Source of the DNA: Thiotrichales bacterium
GTDB taxonomy: Bacteria > Pseudomonadota > Gammaproteobacteria > Beggiatoales > Beggiatoaceae
DNA length: 64,000 nt
Direction: 5' to 3'
NCBI GenBank assembly: GCA_016745035.1
Contig: JADGDE010000001.1
Span: 1,092,507-1,156,506 of the forward strand
Under the pieces are notes generated by a model that saw nothing but the letters and a program-made list of their open reading frames with translations, did not search any database and had not been told where the DNA came from. The translations under genes and the position numbers were made by a program. Positions 10,451 to 18,959 of this stretch are shown here, one piece after another (the first letter of the stretch is position 1; each line of letters starts with the position of its first letter).

Positions 10451-11008
10451 ATGCCCTATTTATTAACAGCGATTGCGTTTTTAATCACCGTTATTTCATC
10501 TTTAGTGGTGTTATTGTTGGCACTGCGTTTTTTGCTGCAATGGAATCGTCGCCCTTATGATGATAGTTTAGGGATTAATCAATTTGTGTTTCTCACCAGT
10601 CAACCACTGGTGCGCCCTTTTAATCGCTTTATTCCCAAGTGGCGTAGTATGGAGTTATCGCCGCCTATTTTAATGTGGGCGGTGGAAGCTTTGAGTTTGT
10701 TTTTAATCGCCTTGTTGTCGGGTAAAGCCTTGGGGCTGGGGACGGTGCTGTTATTGGCGCTGGCGAATGTGATTGAGTTAATCATTTACATTTATATGAT
10801 CGCCTTGTTTATTCAAGCGATCATGAGCTTTGTTGCGCCGTATCATCCGGCGTATCGTTTTATCAGCGCCTTTACCTTGCCTGTGCTTGCGCCGTTACAA
10901 AAGCGCGTGCCCAGTCTCAATGGTTTTGATTTTTCTTTACTGATTGCCATTGTGCTGTTGCAACTAGCCTTGATTTTAATTGTCGCGCCTTTGCGCGGTG
11001 GTTTTTAA
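10451..11008 (+). CDS. YggT family membrane protein
   Basis: A 185-residue hydrophobic protein made of two YggT repeats. Each has a transmembrane segment, a LLALRFLLQWNRRPYDD-like loop, then an amphipathic stretch with NRFIPKW (first copy) or PLQKRVPSL (second copy). YggT proteins are linked to osmotic shock tolerance and division-site or membrane organisation, but their biochemistry is unclear. The length is typical of the two-repeat gammaproteobacterial form. It often follows proC; here it follows the efflux pair with 13 bp between. Its last four bases overlap the convergent c-di-GMP gene. Confidence 0.9.
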   Translation: MPYLLTAIAFLITVISSLVVLLLALRFLLQWNRRPYDDSLGINQFVFLTSQPLVRPFNRFIPKWRSMELSPPILMWAVEALSLFLIALLSGKALGLGTVLLLALANVIELIIYIYMIALFIQAIMSFVAPYHPAYRFISAFTLPVLAPLQKRVPSLNGFDFSLLIAIVLLQLALILIVAPLRGGF

Positions 11009-14000
11009 TCCAGCTGTTTTAATAAACAATGCAATTGTTGTTGTAATAATTGCTGGGCATGTTGAAAAACAGACCAGCGCCGCTGCCATTGTGCTTGCCT
11101 TCCTTGGCGTTTTAATTGGCATAAACGTAGCCCTTGTTTATGTATATTATTATGTAAAGGCAATAAACTCATATAAGCCGAAAAATGTCTATAACGCTGT
11201 TTTCCCTCTCCATGCAACCATTGTCCAAAGGGGCATTTTTGTAAAGATGCTGGCGGTGAGGATTGATCGTGGTCTTTTAAATAATGCTGCAAACTATCTC
11301 GCCAAGCACGACACTCAATTGAGGCACTCAATAGGGAAAAATCATCTCTATGCACGGGTTTGATATGACGCCAATGTGATTGTGGTTTCCAAGTCGCCGC
11401 CCACTGAGGAATCAGTTCAGGTGGCATAGGTCGGGCTATGAAATAGCCCTGAACTAAATCACAACCTAGGCGCAGTAATAATTCACAATGTGCTTGTGTC
11501 TCCACGCCCTCAGCAATGACTTTTTGGCGAAAGGCACTGGATAAAACTAAAATACCTTCGAGAATCGCTAAGTCGTCAGGATCATTGAGCATATCACGAA
11601 TAAAAGACCTATCAATTTTTAAGGTTGTCGCAGGTAAACGTTTGAGATAAATGAGCGAGGAATAGCCTGTGCCAAAATCATCTAAGGCAAAGGAAATACC
11701 TAAATTTTGACAAGTTTTGATCACATGTGAGACCAAATTAATATCTTTAAGCGCACTGGTTTCTAAAACTTCTAATTCCAAGTAACGCGTATCTAAATCT
11801 GGGTAAGTTTTTAATAATTGAGTCAAATTATCAATAAAATGGGATTGCTCTAGCAATAATGTGCCTACATTGACGCTAATGCTCAAAGCCCGCCCTTGTT
11901 GTTGCCATTGGTGCAATTGGGCAACCGCGCTTTCGATAATCCATTGGTCGATTAATAAACCCAGTTGATCGCTGACAATCAGGGGAATAAATTCAGCTGG
12001 CTCTAACAAACCTTTTTCAGGATGTTGCCAACGAATTAAAGCCTCAACACCAATGATTTCTCCACTGCGAATATTGACTTTAGGTTGGTAATATAAGACA
12101 AATTCATCATCATACAAGGCTTGGCGAATCCGCTCTAAACGTTGATGATAACCTCGAACCCAGCGATCTTTTTCGGCATCAAATAATTGATAAATATTTT
12201 TCCCCGCCAATTTCGCTTGATACATAGCTTGGTCAGCTTGTCGCAATAATTGCTCGGCGCTGACATCATTGTCTTGCGGGTAAAAACTCACCCCAATACT
12301 GGCAGAAACTTGTAAGGAAAAACCCTCGATTAAAATAGGCTTGTTCGCCGCTAATAGGAGTCTTTGAATCCCCGGGATACAATCAATTTCATTATCCAAT
12401 TCAAGTAAAACCACCACAAATTCATCACCACCTAAGCGAGCAATGGTATCTTCTTTGCGCAAAATTCCCTCAAAACTCACCGCCAGTTTTAATAACAATT
12501 GGTCACCGATATGATGCCCATATTGATCATTAATAGCCTTGAAACCATCGAGATCTAAATAAGCCACTGCAAGTAAATGACCTCGACGATGCTCAAGTGC
12601 CATCGCTTGTTGCAAACGATCTGAGAGTAAGGCGCGATTAGGCAAATGGGTTAAGGCATCATAGTGCGCTAAGTGTTCTAACTGGGTTTGATATTGTTTT
12701 TGTTCGGTAATATCAGAGAATAAGGCGACATAATGTTGTATTTCTGCGGCATTATTTTTAACCGCATTGATATGTAATAATTCAGCATAGTGTTCACCAT
12801 TTTTACGTTGATTCCACACTTCCCCAGACCATTGCCCTTTACTGGTTAAGCTTTGCCACATTTTTTGATAAAAAATAATGGGGTGTTTACCCGATTGTAA
12901 TAAACGCGGGTTTTTACCCATCACCTCATCTTGTGTATAACCGGTGATGCGACAAAAAGCAGCATTCACTTTTAAAATGTTGCCATCAGGGTCGGTAATA
13001 ATAATGCCTTCATTGGCATGGGTGAACACACTCGCAGCCAACTCTAGTTCATGTTCAGCCTGTTTTCTTTTGGTAATATCTTGAGCAATGCCTTTGAGCT
13101 TGCCTGCGCCTAATTCTGGTTTTGCCTTACAATAAATCCAACGCTCTTCGCCATTAGTGCGCAGCACTCGATATTCAATTTCATAAGGTATATATTGCTC
13201 TATGGCAGCATTGAGGGCTTTTTTAACCCGTAGCCAATCATTTGGATGTACAACCGTAGATAGAGATTTCGCCGTGATGGCCTCAGATTTTTCCAAACCC
13301 AATAGATTAAAGATCTCCTCTGACCATGCGGGTGTTTTGGTATTCAAATCCAATTGCCAATAGCCGACTTTAGCAATTTTTTGTGCTTCTTGATAAGCAT
13401 TTTGACTATGCTCAACTTGTTCGCGTAGTCGGTGTTGTTGTGAATTATCTAAAAGAAGCCCGGTAAGTGAAACGGGTTGGTGGTTAGCATCTTTAATGAC
13501 AGTGATAATATCAAGCACCCAAATCACATCACCATTTTTTTTTCGCATCCGATATTCAAGGCGATGATCACGTCCTGCGGCAATTTCTATTGCACTATAG
13601 GCTTGCACTCTCGGCAAATCCTCAGGCACTAACATAGCCGCCCAAGCACCCATATCACACCATTCGGTAACAGAATAACCTAAGATTTTTTTTGCATTGG
13701 GTGAGATATACGCAAAATGCTGATGTTTAAGATCACGTTCCCAAGCAATCGCATTGACATTGTTTAATAAGGTGTTGTAGCGCAAATTTTGTATTTGCAA
13801 ATGTGTTTCAGTTTGCTTAAGCCATTCTAAAACACTCGCAGTAATCAATGTGATACTCAAAGCTGCAATCGAGGCAGTCCACCAGCCAATTTGCAATAAG
13901 ATAAAACGTATTTCTCCATAAAGCCAAAGGCTTTGTACTACGATCAGTAATTCAGAGATTAAAATCGCTATTGCGGTAAAAATAATGCTAAAACGCCAAA

Positions 14001-14040
14001 AGGACATGGCTTTAATCATTTTAAGAAAAGACTGTATCAA
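11005..14040 (-). CDS. PAS-GGDEF-EAL c-di-GMP enzyme with C-terminal CZB-like zinc domain
   Basis: A 1011-residue inner-membrane signalling protein. Residues about 15-70 form two transmembrane helices. Three PAS/PAC domains follow (about 80-450), the third with the typical FTHANEGIIITDPDGNILKV start. The GGDEF domain has an intact GGDEF at 537-541 and an RKED inhibitory site five residues before it. The EAL domain has EAL at 666-668, DDFGTGYSSL and EGVET, so both synthesis and hydrolysis of c-di-GMP look possible. Residues about 905-1011 resemble the chemoreceptor zinc-binding (CZB) domain: C936 in CPFGQWL, H963 and H967 match DgcZ spacing, and C910 (in ECRAW) replaces the usual first His. 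It overlaps yggT by 4 bp, tail to tail. Confidence 0.93.
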   Translation of the reverse strand: MIQSFLKMIKAMSFWRFSIIFTAIAILISELLIVVQSLWLYGEIRFILLQIGWWTASIAALSITLITASVLEWLKQTETHLQIQNLRYNTLLNNVNAIAWERDLKHQHFAYISPNAKKILGYSVTEWCDMGAWAAMLVPEDLPRVQAYSAIEIAAGRDHRLEYRMRKKNGDVIWVLDIITVIKDANHQPVSLTGLLLDNSQQHRLREQVEHSQNAYQEAQKIAKVGYWQLDLNTKTPAWSEEIFNLLGLEKSEAITAKSLSTVVHPNDWLRVKKALNAAIEQYIPYEIEYRVLRTNGEERWIYCKAKPELGAGKLKGIAQDITKRKQAEHELELAASVFTHANEGIIITDPDGNILKVNAAFCRITGYTQDEVMGKNPRLLQSGKHPIIFYQKMWQSLTSKGQWSGEVWNQRKNGEHYAELLHINAVKNNAAEIQHYVALFSDITEQKQYQTQLEHLAHYDALTHLPNRALLSDRLQQAMALEHRRGHLLAVAYLDLDGFKAINDQYGHHIGDQLLLKLAVSFEGILRKEDTIARLGGDEFVVVLLELDNEIDCIPGIQRLLLAANKPILIEGFSLQVSASIGVSFYPQDNDVSAEQLLRQADQAMYQAKLAGKNIYQLFDAEKDRWVRGYHQRLERIRQALYDDEFVLYYQPKVNIRSGEIIGVEALIRWQHPEKGLLEPAEFIPLIVSDQLGLLIDQWIIESAVAQLHQWQQQGRALSISVNVGTLLLEQSHFIDNLTQLLKTYPDLDTRYLELEVLETSALKDINLVSHVIKTCQNLGISFALDDFGTGYSSLIYLKRLPATTLKIDRSFIRDMLNDPDDLAILEGILVLSSAFRQKVIAEGVETQAHCELLLRLGCDLVQGYFIARPMPPELIPQWAATWKPQSHWRHIKPVHRDDFSLLSASIECRAWRDSLQHYLKDHDQSSPPASLQKCPFGQWLHGEGKQRYRHFSAYMSLLPLHNNIHKQGLRLCQLKRQGRQAQWQRRWSVFQHAQQLLQQQLHCLLKQLD

Positions 14041-14215
14041 TGATTGTTTTCTCTATGGAGGTGTGAATCGAGCTAAAACCCGCATTGTGCCATGCTTGAA
14101 ACATCAACGCATCTCCAGTTTGACAACAAATAGATTTAATTGAAGGTTTTAGGTTTAAAATTTGCTAAAATCTGCAGAAACGTGCCGCAAAAATACATAA
14201 TAGAGGATAGCACTT

Positions 14216-15463
14216 ATGTTAAAAACACATCTTGCGTATTATTGGAGCATTGCCGTATGCCTGTGCAGCCTACTTGCAAACTTTGCTCATGCTGAACAAC
14301 CTTCTAAACAAGCAGCTAAAAAAGCACTTGCCGCGCATGAATATCCTACCCCTGAACACGTCCCTGCGGTCGTATGTGGGGCTTGCCATGAAAAAATTTA
14401 TGAGCAATGGTCTCGCTCTATGCATGCCCATAGTGCGCCGGGTAATGATGCTATTTTGACTAAAGTCTATGAAGAAATGGTTGGCAGCCATACAGAAGAA
14501 GGGTTAACACTCAATGGTAAATACCCTTCTTGTTTGAAATGTCATGCCCCAAATGCTGCCAAAGAAGAAAAAACTAAACTGGATCAATTGAATTATTCTG
14601 AAGGGGTTAATTGCGTTAACTGTCATGTGTTCAGCGGCTTTAAGGGTATGAAGGATGAAGAGGGCAAACAACAATATGGTCTCGATGCTTATGAGCGTTC
14701 CAAAACCCATTTGCAAAGCCCTTCAGGACGCTATTTAAACCCTTATGATGATGCTCAACATGGTTTCCCCATGCAACCGAGCCAGTTGATGTTGCGTACC
14801 AGTCGCGTTTGCTTGGGCTGTCATGGCGAATTCCATAATGAAGCCGGGGTTGCCATGTACCAAACTGGGCAAGAATATATGCAGAATGAGGGAAAAAACG
14901 TCACCTGCCAATCTTGCCATATGCCCAAAGTCGATGGCGAAGCCAATCATGCCATTCTAAGCGCTCATAGTGATGCCGCCCTTGCCCGTCCTATCGTAGT
15001 GCAATTAGATGCCAAGCCCACAGGCGATAAACTCTCACTGGATGTGTCTTTGCAAAACACCTTGCCCCACCGTTTCCCCACCGGGAATCCTTTTCGTTAT
15101 GCGACCTTACACATCACCGCTTATGATAAAGACAATAAGCTGATTTGGCGTAATTACGAAGGCTTTCCACCTGATTTTAGTAAAGACCCAAAAGCTATAT
15201 TACGCTATGAAGTGGCGGATAAAGATGGTAAACCAGTGATGGCCTATAAAGCTGAAAAAGTGTTAAAAGATTCGCGTCTACAACCCTTTGAAACTCGGGT
15301 GTTAAACTACAGCTTACCCGCTAAATCTGTGCATTTACTGCGAGCAGAATTGCACTATCACTTGCTCACCCCGGATGTGATTGAAAAATACCGCGATGTT
15401 TTGGAAGGTAATGCCACCACCCCCGCCATTGCTGCGATTGCAGAACTCAAACTTAAAAACTGA
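14216..15463 (+). CDS. Pentahaem c-type cytochrome (cytochrome c554-like)
   Basis: A 415-residue periplasmic protein with a signal peptide ending in FAHA (residues 1-26). Five CxxCH haem sites are visible in the first 240 residues: CGACH, CLKCH, CVNCH, CLGCH and CQSCH. The segment after the first site (EKIYEQWSRSMHAHS) is typical of the cytochrome c554 / multihaem nitrite-reductase superfamily. The C-terminal 170 residues lack haem motifs and look like a beta-rich domain (NTLPHRFPTGNPFR). It likely carries electrons in the periplasm; partner and substrate are unknown. Its stop codon TGA is the second to fourth base of a mobile repeat inserted there, so the original C-terminus may have been altered by the insertion. 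Confidence 0.88.
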   Translation: MLKTHLAYYWSIAVCLCSLLANFAHAEQPSKQAAKKALAAHEYPTPEHVPAVVCGACHEKIYEQWSRSMHAHSAPGNDAILTKVYEEMVGSHTEEGLTLNGKYPSCLKCHAPNAAKEEKTKLDQLNYSEGVNCVNCHVFSGFKGMKDEEGKQQYGLDAYERSKTHLQSPSGRYLNPYDDAQHGFPMQPSQLMLRTSRVCLGCHGEFHNEAGVAMYQTGQEYMQNEGKNVTCQSCHMPKVDGEANHAILSAHSDAALARPIVVQLDAKPTGDKLSLDVSLQNTLPHRFPTGNPFRYATLHITAYDKDNKLIWRNYEGFPPDFSKDPKAILRYEVADKDGKPVMAYKAEKVLKDSRLQPFETRVLNYSLPAKSVHLLRAELHYHLLTPDVIEKYRDVLEGNATTPAIAAIAELKLKN

Positions 15464-15591
15464 TGTTATGCACTAAGCCGGTTTTTGCCGCAATAAGTGG
15501 GTTTTCTGCCTACCTAGCAGTATTCGGTCGTGGAGCAATGGCGGTTTTCTGTGCCCTTAAGGCGCAGAAAGAAGCCCTTGCGTAACATCAA
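15460..15591 (+). repeat. MITE-like repeat A, copy 4 (full length, 132 bp)
   Basis: Left end CTGATGTTATGCACTAAGCC, right end AAGCCCTTGCGTAACATCAA. The internal hairpin TTTCTGTGCC/GGCGCAGAAA (15546-15555 and 15561-15570) has T and A tracts at its base. Flanks TTAAAAA and TTATTAA agree at five of seven bases. The left tip provides the stop codon of the pentahaem cytochrome gene. Confidence 0.9.
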
Positions 15592-15642
15592 TTATTAAGT
15601 CTTGAGCTATTTTTAAGGTAAATTCTGATAGAACCTTCCACG

Positions 15643-17247
15643 TTGGAGCAAATACCCGATAGCCAAGCAACTAACTGGTTATTGTTACGTTTATTTAATA
15701 TTTATCGCGGTATTTTAGCAGCTCTATTTCTCATCGCTTACTTGAATATTCTCCCCCAACCTTTTTGGGGCGAATATCCACGTTTATTCCTCTTTACCAG
15801 CATCTTTTATATGTTCGGTGCAGTGGTTTATGAATGGCTGGTACAACGCCATCATCCCAATATAGAAACTCAAGTCTTATTGCAAATCAGCAGTGATATT
15901 GTCGCTATCACTTTGTTAATGCATGCCAGTGGCGGGATTCAAAGCGGGCTGGGAATGCTGTTAATAGTCTCAATTGCTGGCTGTAGTCTGTTGAGTGCGG
16001 GACGAATGGCGGTTTTTTTTGCCGCCATGGCCAGCTTAGCGATTTTAATTGAGTCAGTTTACGACGACTTGTACTACACTGGGGTGGCAAACTACACCAG
16101 TGCCGGGATTTTGGGTGCGACTTTATTTGCCACCGCCCTATTGACTTATATTTCTGCACAACGTTTACGTGCCAGTGAGAACTTAGCCCAACAACGCGGA
16201 CAATCCTTAAGCTATTTATCAGAATTAAATGCGCAAATCATTAAACATTTGCAAACGGGCATTTTAGTCATCAATGTCCTTAACCAAATCAGCCTTGCCA
16301 ATGTCGCCGCTAGGCGCTTATTGATGTGCGATAAATATATCGAAAATAAAAATCTAGCTAATATTGCCCCTGAATTATCAGCACAGCTGGGACGCTGGAA
16401 AAATCAACTACACCACGAAAGCTATTTATTTCGCCCCGCGCGCAGTGAAATTGATTTGATTGCAAATTTTACCTGTTTAGGTGAGCCTGCCGAGGGCAAT
16501 ATTCTTATTTTTCTCGAGGATGCAACCCTAACCAGCCAACGAGCGCAACAATTAAAATTGGTTTCTTTGGGGCAATTAACCGCAGGGGTAGCGCATGAAA
16601 TCCGTAATCCTTTAGGCGCTATCAGCCATGCAGGACAGTTGCTGGCCGAGTCGCCGGATATTCAACACAAAAGCGATGTGCGCTTGTTGCAAATTGTTTT
16701 AGAGCAATGTCAGCGTATTAACGTGATGGTCGAAAATGTCCTACAACTCAGTCGTCAAGGTCATGCGCAAGCCAGTAGTTTATGTCTAAATGACTGGATA
16801 AGTGATTATTTACGCGAATGGTGTGCTCAAAACGAGCTAGATGATCAGCAAGTAAAATTAGTTTTAGATACAGCTCACGACCTCAATATTGATTTTGACC
16901 CGTCGCAATTGAACCAAGTGGTTTGGAATTTATGTGAAAATGGGCTACGCTACAGTAAAAAAAATCCATTACTGATTTTACGCACAGGGATTGGAACAGA
17001 CTTCCAACGGCCTTTTTTAGACATCGAAGACAATGGTGCGGGCATGTCAAAAAAAGTACGAGAACAAGTGTTTGAACCTTTTTTTACCACCGAGGCAAAA
17101 GGGACAGGCTTGGGTTTGTACATTGCGCGCGAGATTTGCGCTGCCAATCAAGCAACTTTGCATTTATTACGTTACGACGAGCGTGGCTGTTGTTTTCGCA
17201 TTAGTTTTAGCGAAACAGCCATCCATCCTGTGGGAAATACGCCATGA
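15643..17247 (+). CDS. pilS: Sensor histidine kinase PilS
   Basis: A 534-residue inner-membrane kinase. About six hydrophobic segments fill residues 10-180, followed by a linker with a PAS-like fold, then the dimerisation domain with the phospho-accepting H318 (AHEIRNPLGAISHA). The ATP-binding domain follows, with N box NLCENGLRYS, G1 DNGAGM and G2 GTGLGLY. Its partner pilR overlaps by ATGA, and the polytopic sensor plus NtrC-type regulator is the PilS-PilR arrangement that controls type IV pilin through sigma-54. No pilA lies nearby. The only in-frame start before the first helix is TTG at 15643; its ribosome site is weak. The upstream repeat ends 51 bp away. Confidence 0.88.
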   Translation: MEQIPDSQATNWLLLRLFNIYRGILAALFLIAYLNILPQPFWGEYPRLFLFTSIFYMFGAVVYEWLVQRHHPNIETQVLLQISSDIVAITLLMHASGGIQSGLGMLLIVSIAGCSLLSAGRMAVFFAAMASLAILIESVYDDLYYTGVANYTSAGILGATLFATALLTYISAQRLRASENLAQQRGQSLSYLSELNAQIIKHLQTGILVINVLNQISLANVAARRLLMCDKYIENKNLANIAPELSAQLGRWKNQLHHESYLFRPARSEIDLIANFTCLGEPAEGNILIFLEDATLTSQRAQQLKLVSLGQLTAGVAHEIRNPLGAISHAGQLLAESPDIQHKSDVRLLQIVLEQCQRINVMVENVLQLSRQGHAQASSLCLNDWISDYLREWCAQNELDDQQVKLVLDTAHDLNIDFDPSQLNQVVWNLCENGLRYSKKNPLLILRTGIGTDFQRPFLDIEDNGAGMSKKVREQVFEPFFTTEAKGTGLGLYIAREICAANQATLHLLRYDERGCCFRISFSETAIHPVGNTP

Positions 17248-18614
17248 ATCAAGCAACGATTAGTCCTCAATGTCTCATTATTGATGACGAGCCAGATATT
17301 TTGGAAACCCTATGCATCACCTTGGAACGGATGCGACCGGCAGTTGAATGCAGCACCGCCACTTGTCTTGCCGAGGCTTATCAAAAACTCAATACCCGTC
17401 CGTTTCAACTCTGTTTAACCGATATGCGTTTGCCCGATGGCAATGGACTCGACTTTATCCAATATATGCAACAAAATTACCCGCATATTCCTGTGGCTAT
17501 GATCACAGCCCATGGCAATATGGAAACTGCCATCACCGCCTTAAAATCAGGTGCGTTTGATTTTATTAGTAAACCGGTTGAACTCAAACAACTACGCCAA
17601 ACTGTACAAACCGCGCTGAATTTACCCCAGTTACGCAATAACCAAATCCCCTCTTTACTTGGCGACTCGCCCGTGATGCAAAACTTGAAGCGTACCATAC
17701 ACAAACTCGCCCGTAGCCAAGCCCCAGCTTATATCAGTGGTGAGTCAGGGACGGGTAAAGAATTGGTTGCCCGCTTGATTCATGCTCAAGGTGCACGCAA
17801 AGATAAACCCTTTGTCCCCGTCAACTGTGGTGCGATTCCTTACGAATTGATGGAAAGTGAATTTTTTGGACATAAAAAAGGGAGTTTTACCGGTGCTGTG
17901 AATGATAAACAAGGGCTGTTTCAAGCGGCAGAAGGTGGCACACTATTTTTAGATGAAGTCGCGGACTTACCCCTGAATATGCAAGTAAAACTGCTGCGCG
18001 CAATTCAAGAAAAGCGCGTCCGCCCGGTGGGCGCGCACACAGAAATCGCCGTTGATGTACGAATTCTCAGTGCCACACACAAAAATCTCAATCAATTGGT
18101 ACAAGAGGGCAGTTTTCGCCAAGACTTATTTTATCGAATCAATGTGATAGAAATTCCCGTCCCTCCCTTACGAGAACGTGGTGAAGACATACCGTTACTT
18201 ATTCAACACCTGTTAGAAAATCTCTATCAAAAAAACCAAGCTAGCACGATGGGCGAACAAGCCCCTAAAATCAGCAACTCCGCTTTGGATGTATTGAAAA
18301 AATATCCCTTTCCTGGCAATGTGCGCGAATTAGAAAACATTCTTGAGCGGGCGCAAACTTTATGCGAGAGTGATACGATTCAAATCGAAGACCTACAACT
18401 GCCAAAACTGAACTTTGATAATGCTGAAACCAGTGGTAACCAAGGTCAATCAGGCAACTCTTTAGATCCCATGCTCGATAATGTTGAAAAAGAAACCATC
18501 TTGAAAGCCCTAGAGCAAACCCATTGGAACAAAACTAAAGCCGCTGAGCTGCTGGGAGTGACCTTTAGTACACTGCGTTATCGTTTAAAGAAACTGAAAC
18601 TCGATAAAATATAG
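17244..18614 (+). CDS. pilR: Sigma-54-dependent response regulator PilR
   Basis: A 456-residue NtrC-family activator. The receiver has the acidic pair DDEPD and phospho-accepting D60 (LTDMRLPDG) with K109-region lysine (FDFISKPV). The AAA+ domain has Walker A GESGTGKE at 166-173, the sigma-54 contact loop as GSFTGA, and Walker B LFLDEVADLP. A Fis-type helix-turn-helix ends the protein (HWNKTKAAELLGVTFSTLRY). GSFTGA in place of GAFTGA is common in PilR. It is translationally coupled to pilS. Directly downstream is a near-consensus -24/-12 promoter for a predicted small RNA, which makes this regulator a likely activator of that RNA. Confidence 0.92.
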   Translation: MNQATISPQCLIIDDEPDILETLCITLERMRPAVECSTATCLAEAYQKLNTRPFQLCLTDMRLPDGNGLDFIQYMQQNYPHIPVAMITAHGNMETAITALKSGAFDFISKPVELKQLRQTVQTALNLPQLRNNQIPSLLGDSPVMQNLKRTIHKLARSQAPAYISGESGTGKELVARLIHAQGARKDKPFVPVNCGAIPYELMESEFFGHKKGSFTGAVNDKQGLFQAAEGGTLFLDEVADLPLNMQVKLLRAIQEKRVRPVGAHTEIAVDVRILSATHKNLNQLVQEGSFRQDLFYRINVIEIPVPPLRERGEDIPLLIQHLLENLYQKNQASTMGEQAPKISNSALDVLKKYPFPGNVRELENILERAQTLCESDTIQIEDLQLPKLNFDNAETSGNQGQSGNSLDPMLDNVEKETILKALEQTHWNKTKAAELLGVTFSTLRYRLKKLKLDKI

Positions 18615-18651
18615 CCACTTTCTGCATGAAGTGCTCAGTTTTAAATGCAAC

Positions 18652-18667
18652 TGGCACAATCTCTGCT
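18652..18667 (+). promoter_or_regulatory. Predicted sigma-54 (-24/-12) promoter
   Basis: TGGCACAATCTCTGCT matches the sigma-54 consensus TGGCACG-N4-TTGCW at all positions except G7 (A) and T12 (C), with the invariant GG and GC at correct spacing. It starts 38 bp after the pilR stop. A start of transcription near 18678-18680 is expected. Confidence 0.7.
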
Positions 18668-18677
18668 TTATAGAAGG

Positions 18678-18817
18678 TCAACTGTCAACCGTTTCTCCTA
18701 CCAATGTTTGACAGGGGTAGACTTAAGTTTTTGGGTTCACTTAAGTTACCAATTTGCCAACGACACACTGTTGGTGAGGCGCTGCCAGGTTTTGGGTTCT
18801 CTGGCAGCGCTTTTTTT
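18678..18817 (+). ncRNA. Predicted sigma-54-dependent small RNA downstream of pilR
   Basis: The approximately 140-nt segment has no good ORF but contains four separate stem-loops in a row. SL1 pairs CTGTCAA (18682-18688) with TTGACAG (18708-18714). SL2 pairs ACTTAAG (18721-18727) with CTTAAGT (18740-18746). SL3 pairs CCAAC (18757-18761) with GTTGG (18770-18774). SL4 pairs GCGCTGCCAG (18779-18788) with CTGGCAGCGC (18801-18810) and runs into seven T residues. SL2 and SL4 share a TTTTGGGTTC loop. The SL1 loop contains CTCCTACC, which could pair with Shine-Dalgarno sequences. It could instead be an extended terminator of pilR, but the -24/-12 promoter argues for an independent RNA, by analogy with CbrB-controlled CrcZ of Pseudomonas. 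Confidence 0.6.
18779..18817 (+). terminator. Rho-independent terminator after pilR / small RNA
   Basis: A perfect 10-bp stem GCGCTGCCAG/CTGGCAGCGC with a 12-nt loop is followed by T7. It ends both the predicted small RNA and any read-through from pilR. Confidence 0.92.
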
Positions 18818-18871
18818 ATGCCTGTTCACCCGTGTCCGCTTCAGCCTTGTAAATTTTACTGCTTCAACTCG

Positions 18872-18893
18872 TTCCCAAGCTCTAGCTTGGGAA
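18872..18893. repeat. Palindrome TTCCCAAGCT-CT-AGCTTGGGAA
   Basis: Perfect 10-bp arms with a 2-nt centre. It is followed by a GCGTATTGCGTCGCTCCAGC segment. From memory this resembles short palindromic repeats dispersed in many bacterial genomes, possibly mobile (REP/MITE type). Only one copy is in this window. It lies between the small RNA and the Sel1 gene. Confidence 0.6.
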
Positions 18894-18959
18894 TGCGTAT
18901 TGCGTCGCTCCAGCGGCGCGTACAATCGGAGCTATCAATATTGAAATTGGTATTATTTT

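Noticed and set aside
10980..11363. Plus-strand 127-codon frame overlapping the 3' end of the c-di-GMP gene
   Set aside because: It is the antisense of the CZB-like domain and yggT end, without a ribosome site; a shadow.
16003..16030. AATGGCGGTTTTTTTTGCCGCCAT inside pilS resembling the repeat A core
   Set aside because: It encodes conserved residues of a PilS transmembrane helix in frame and no repeat A tips lie near it; a chance resemblance.
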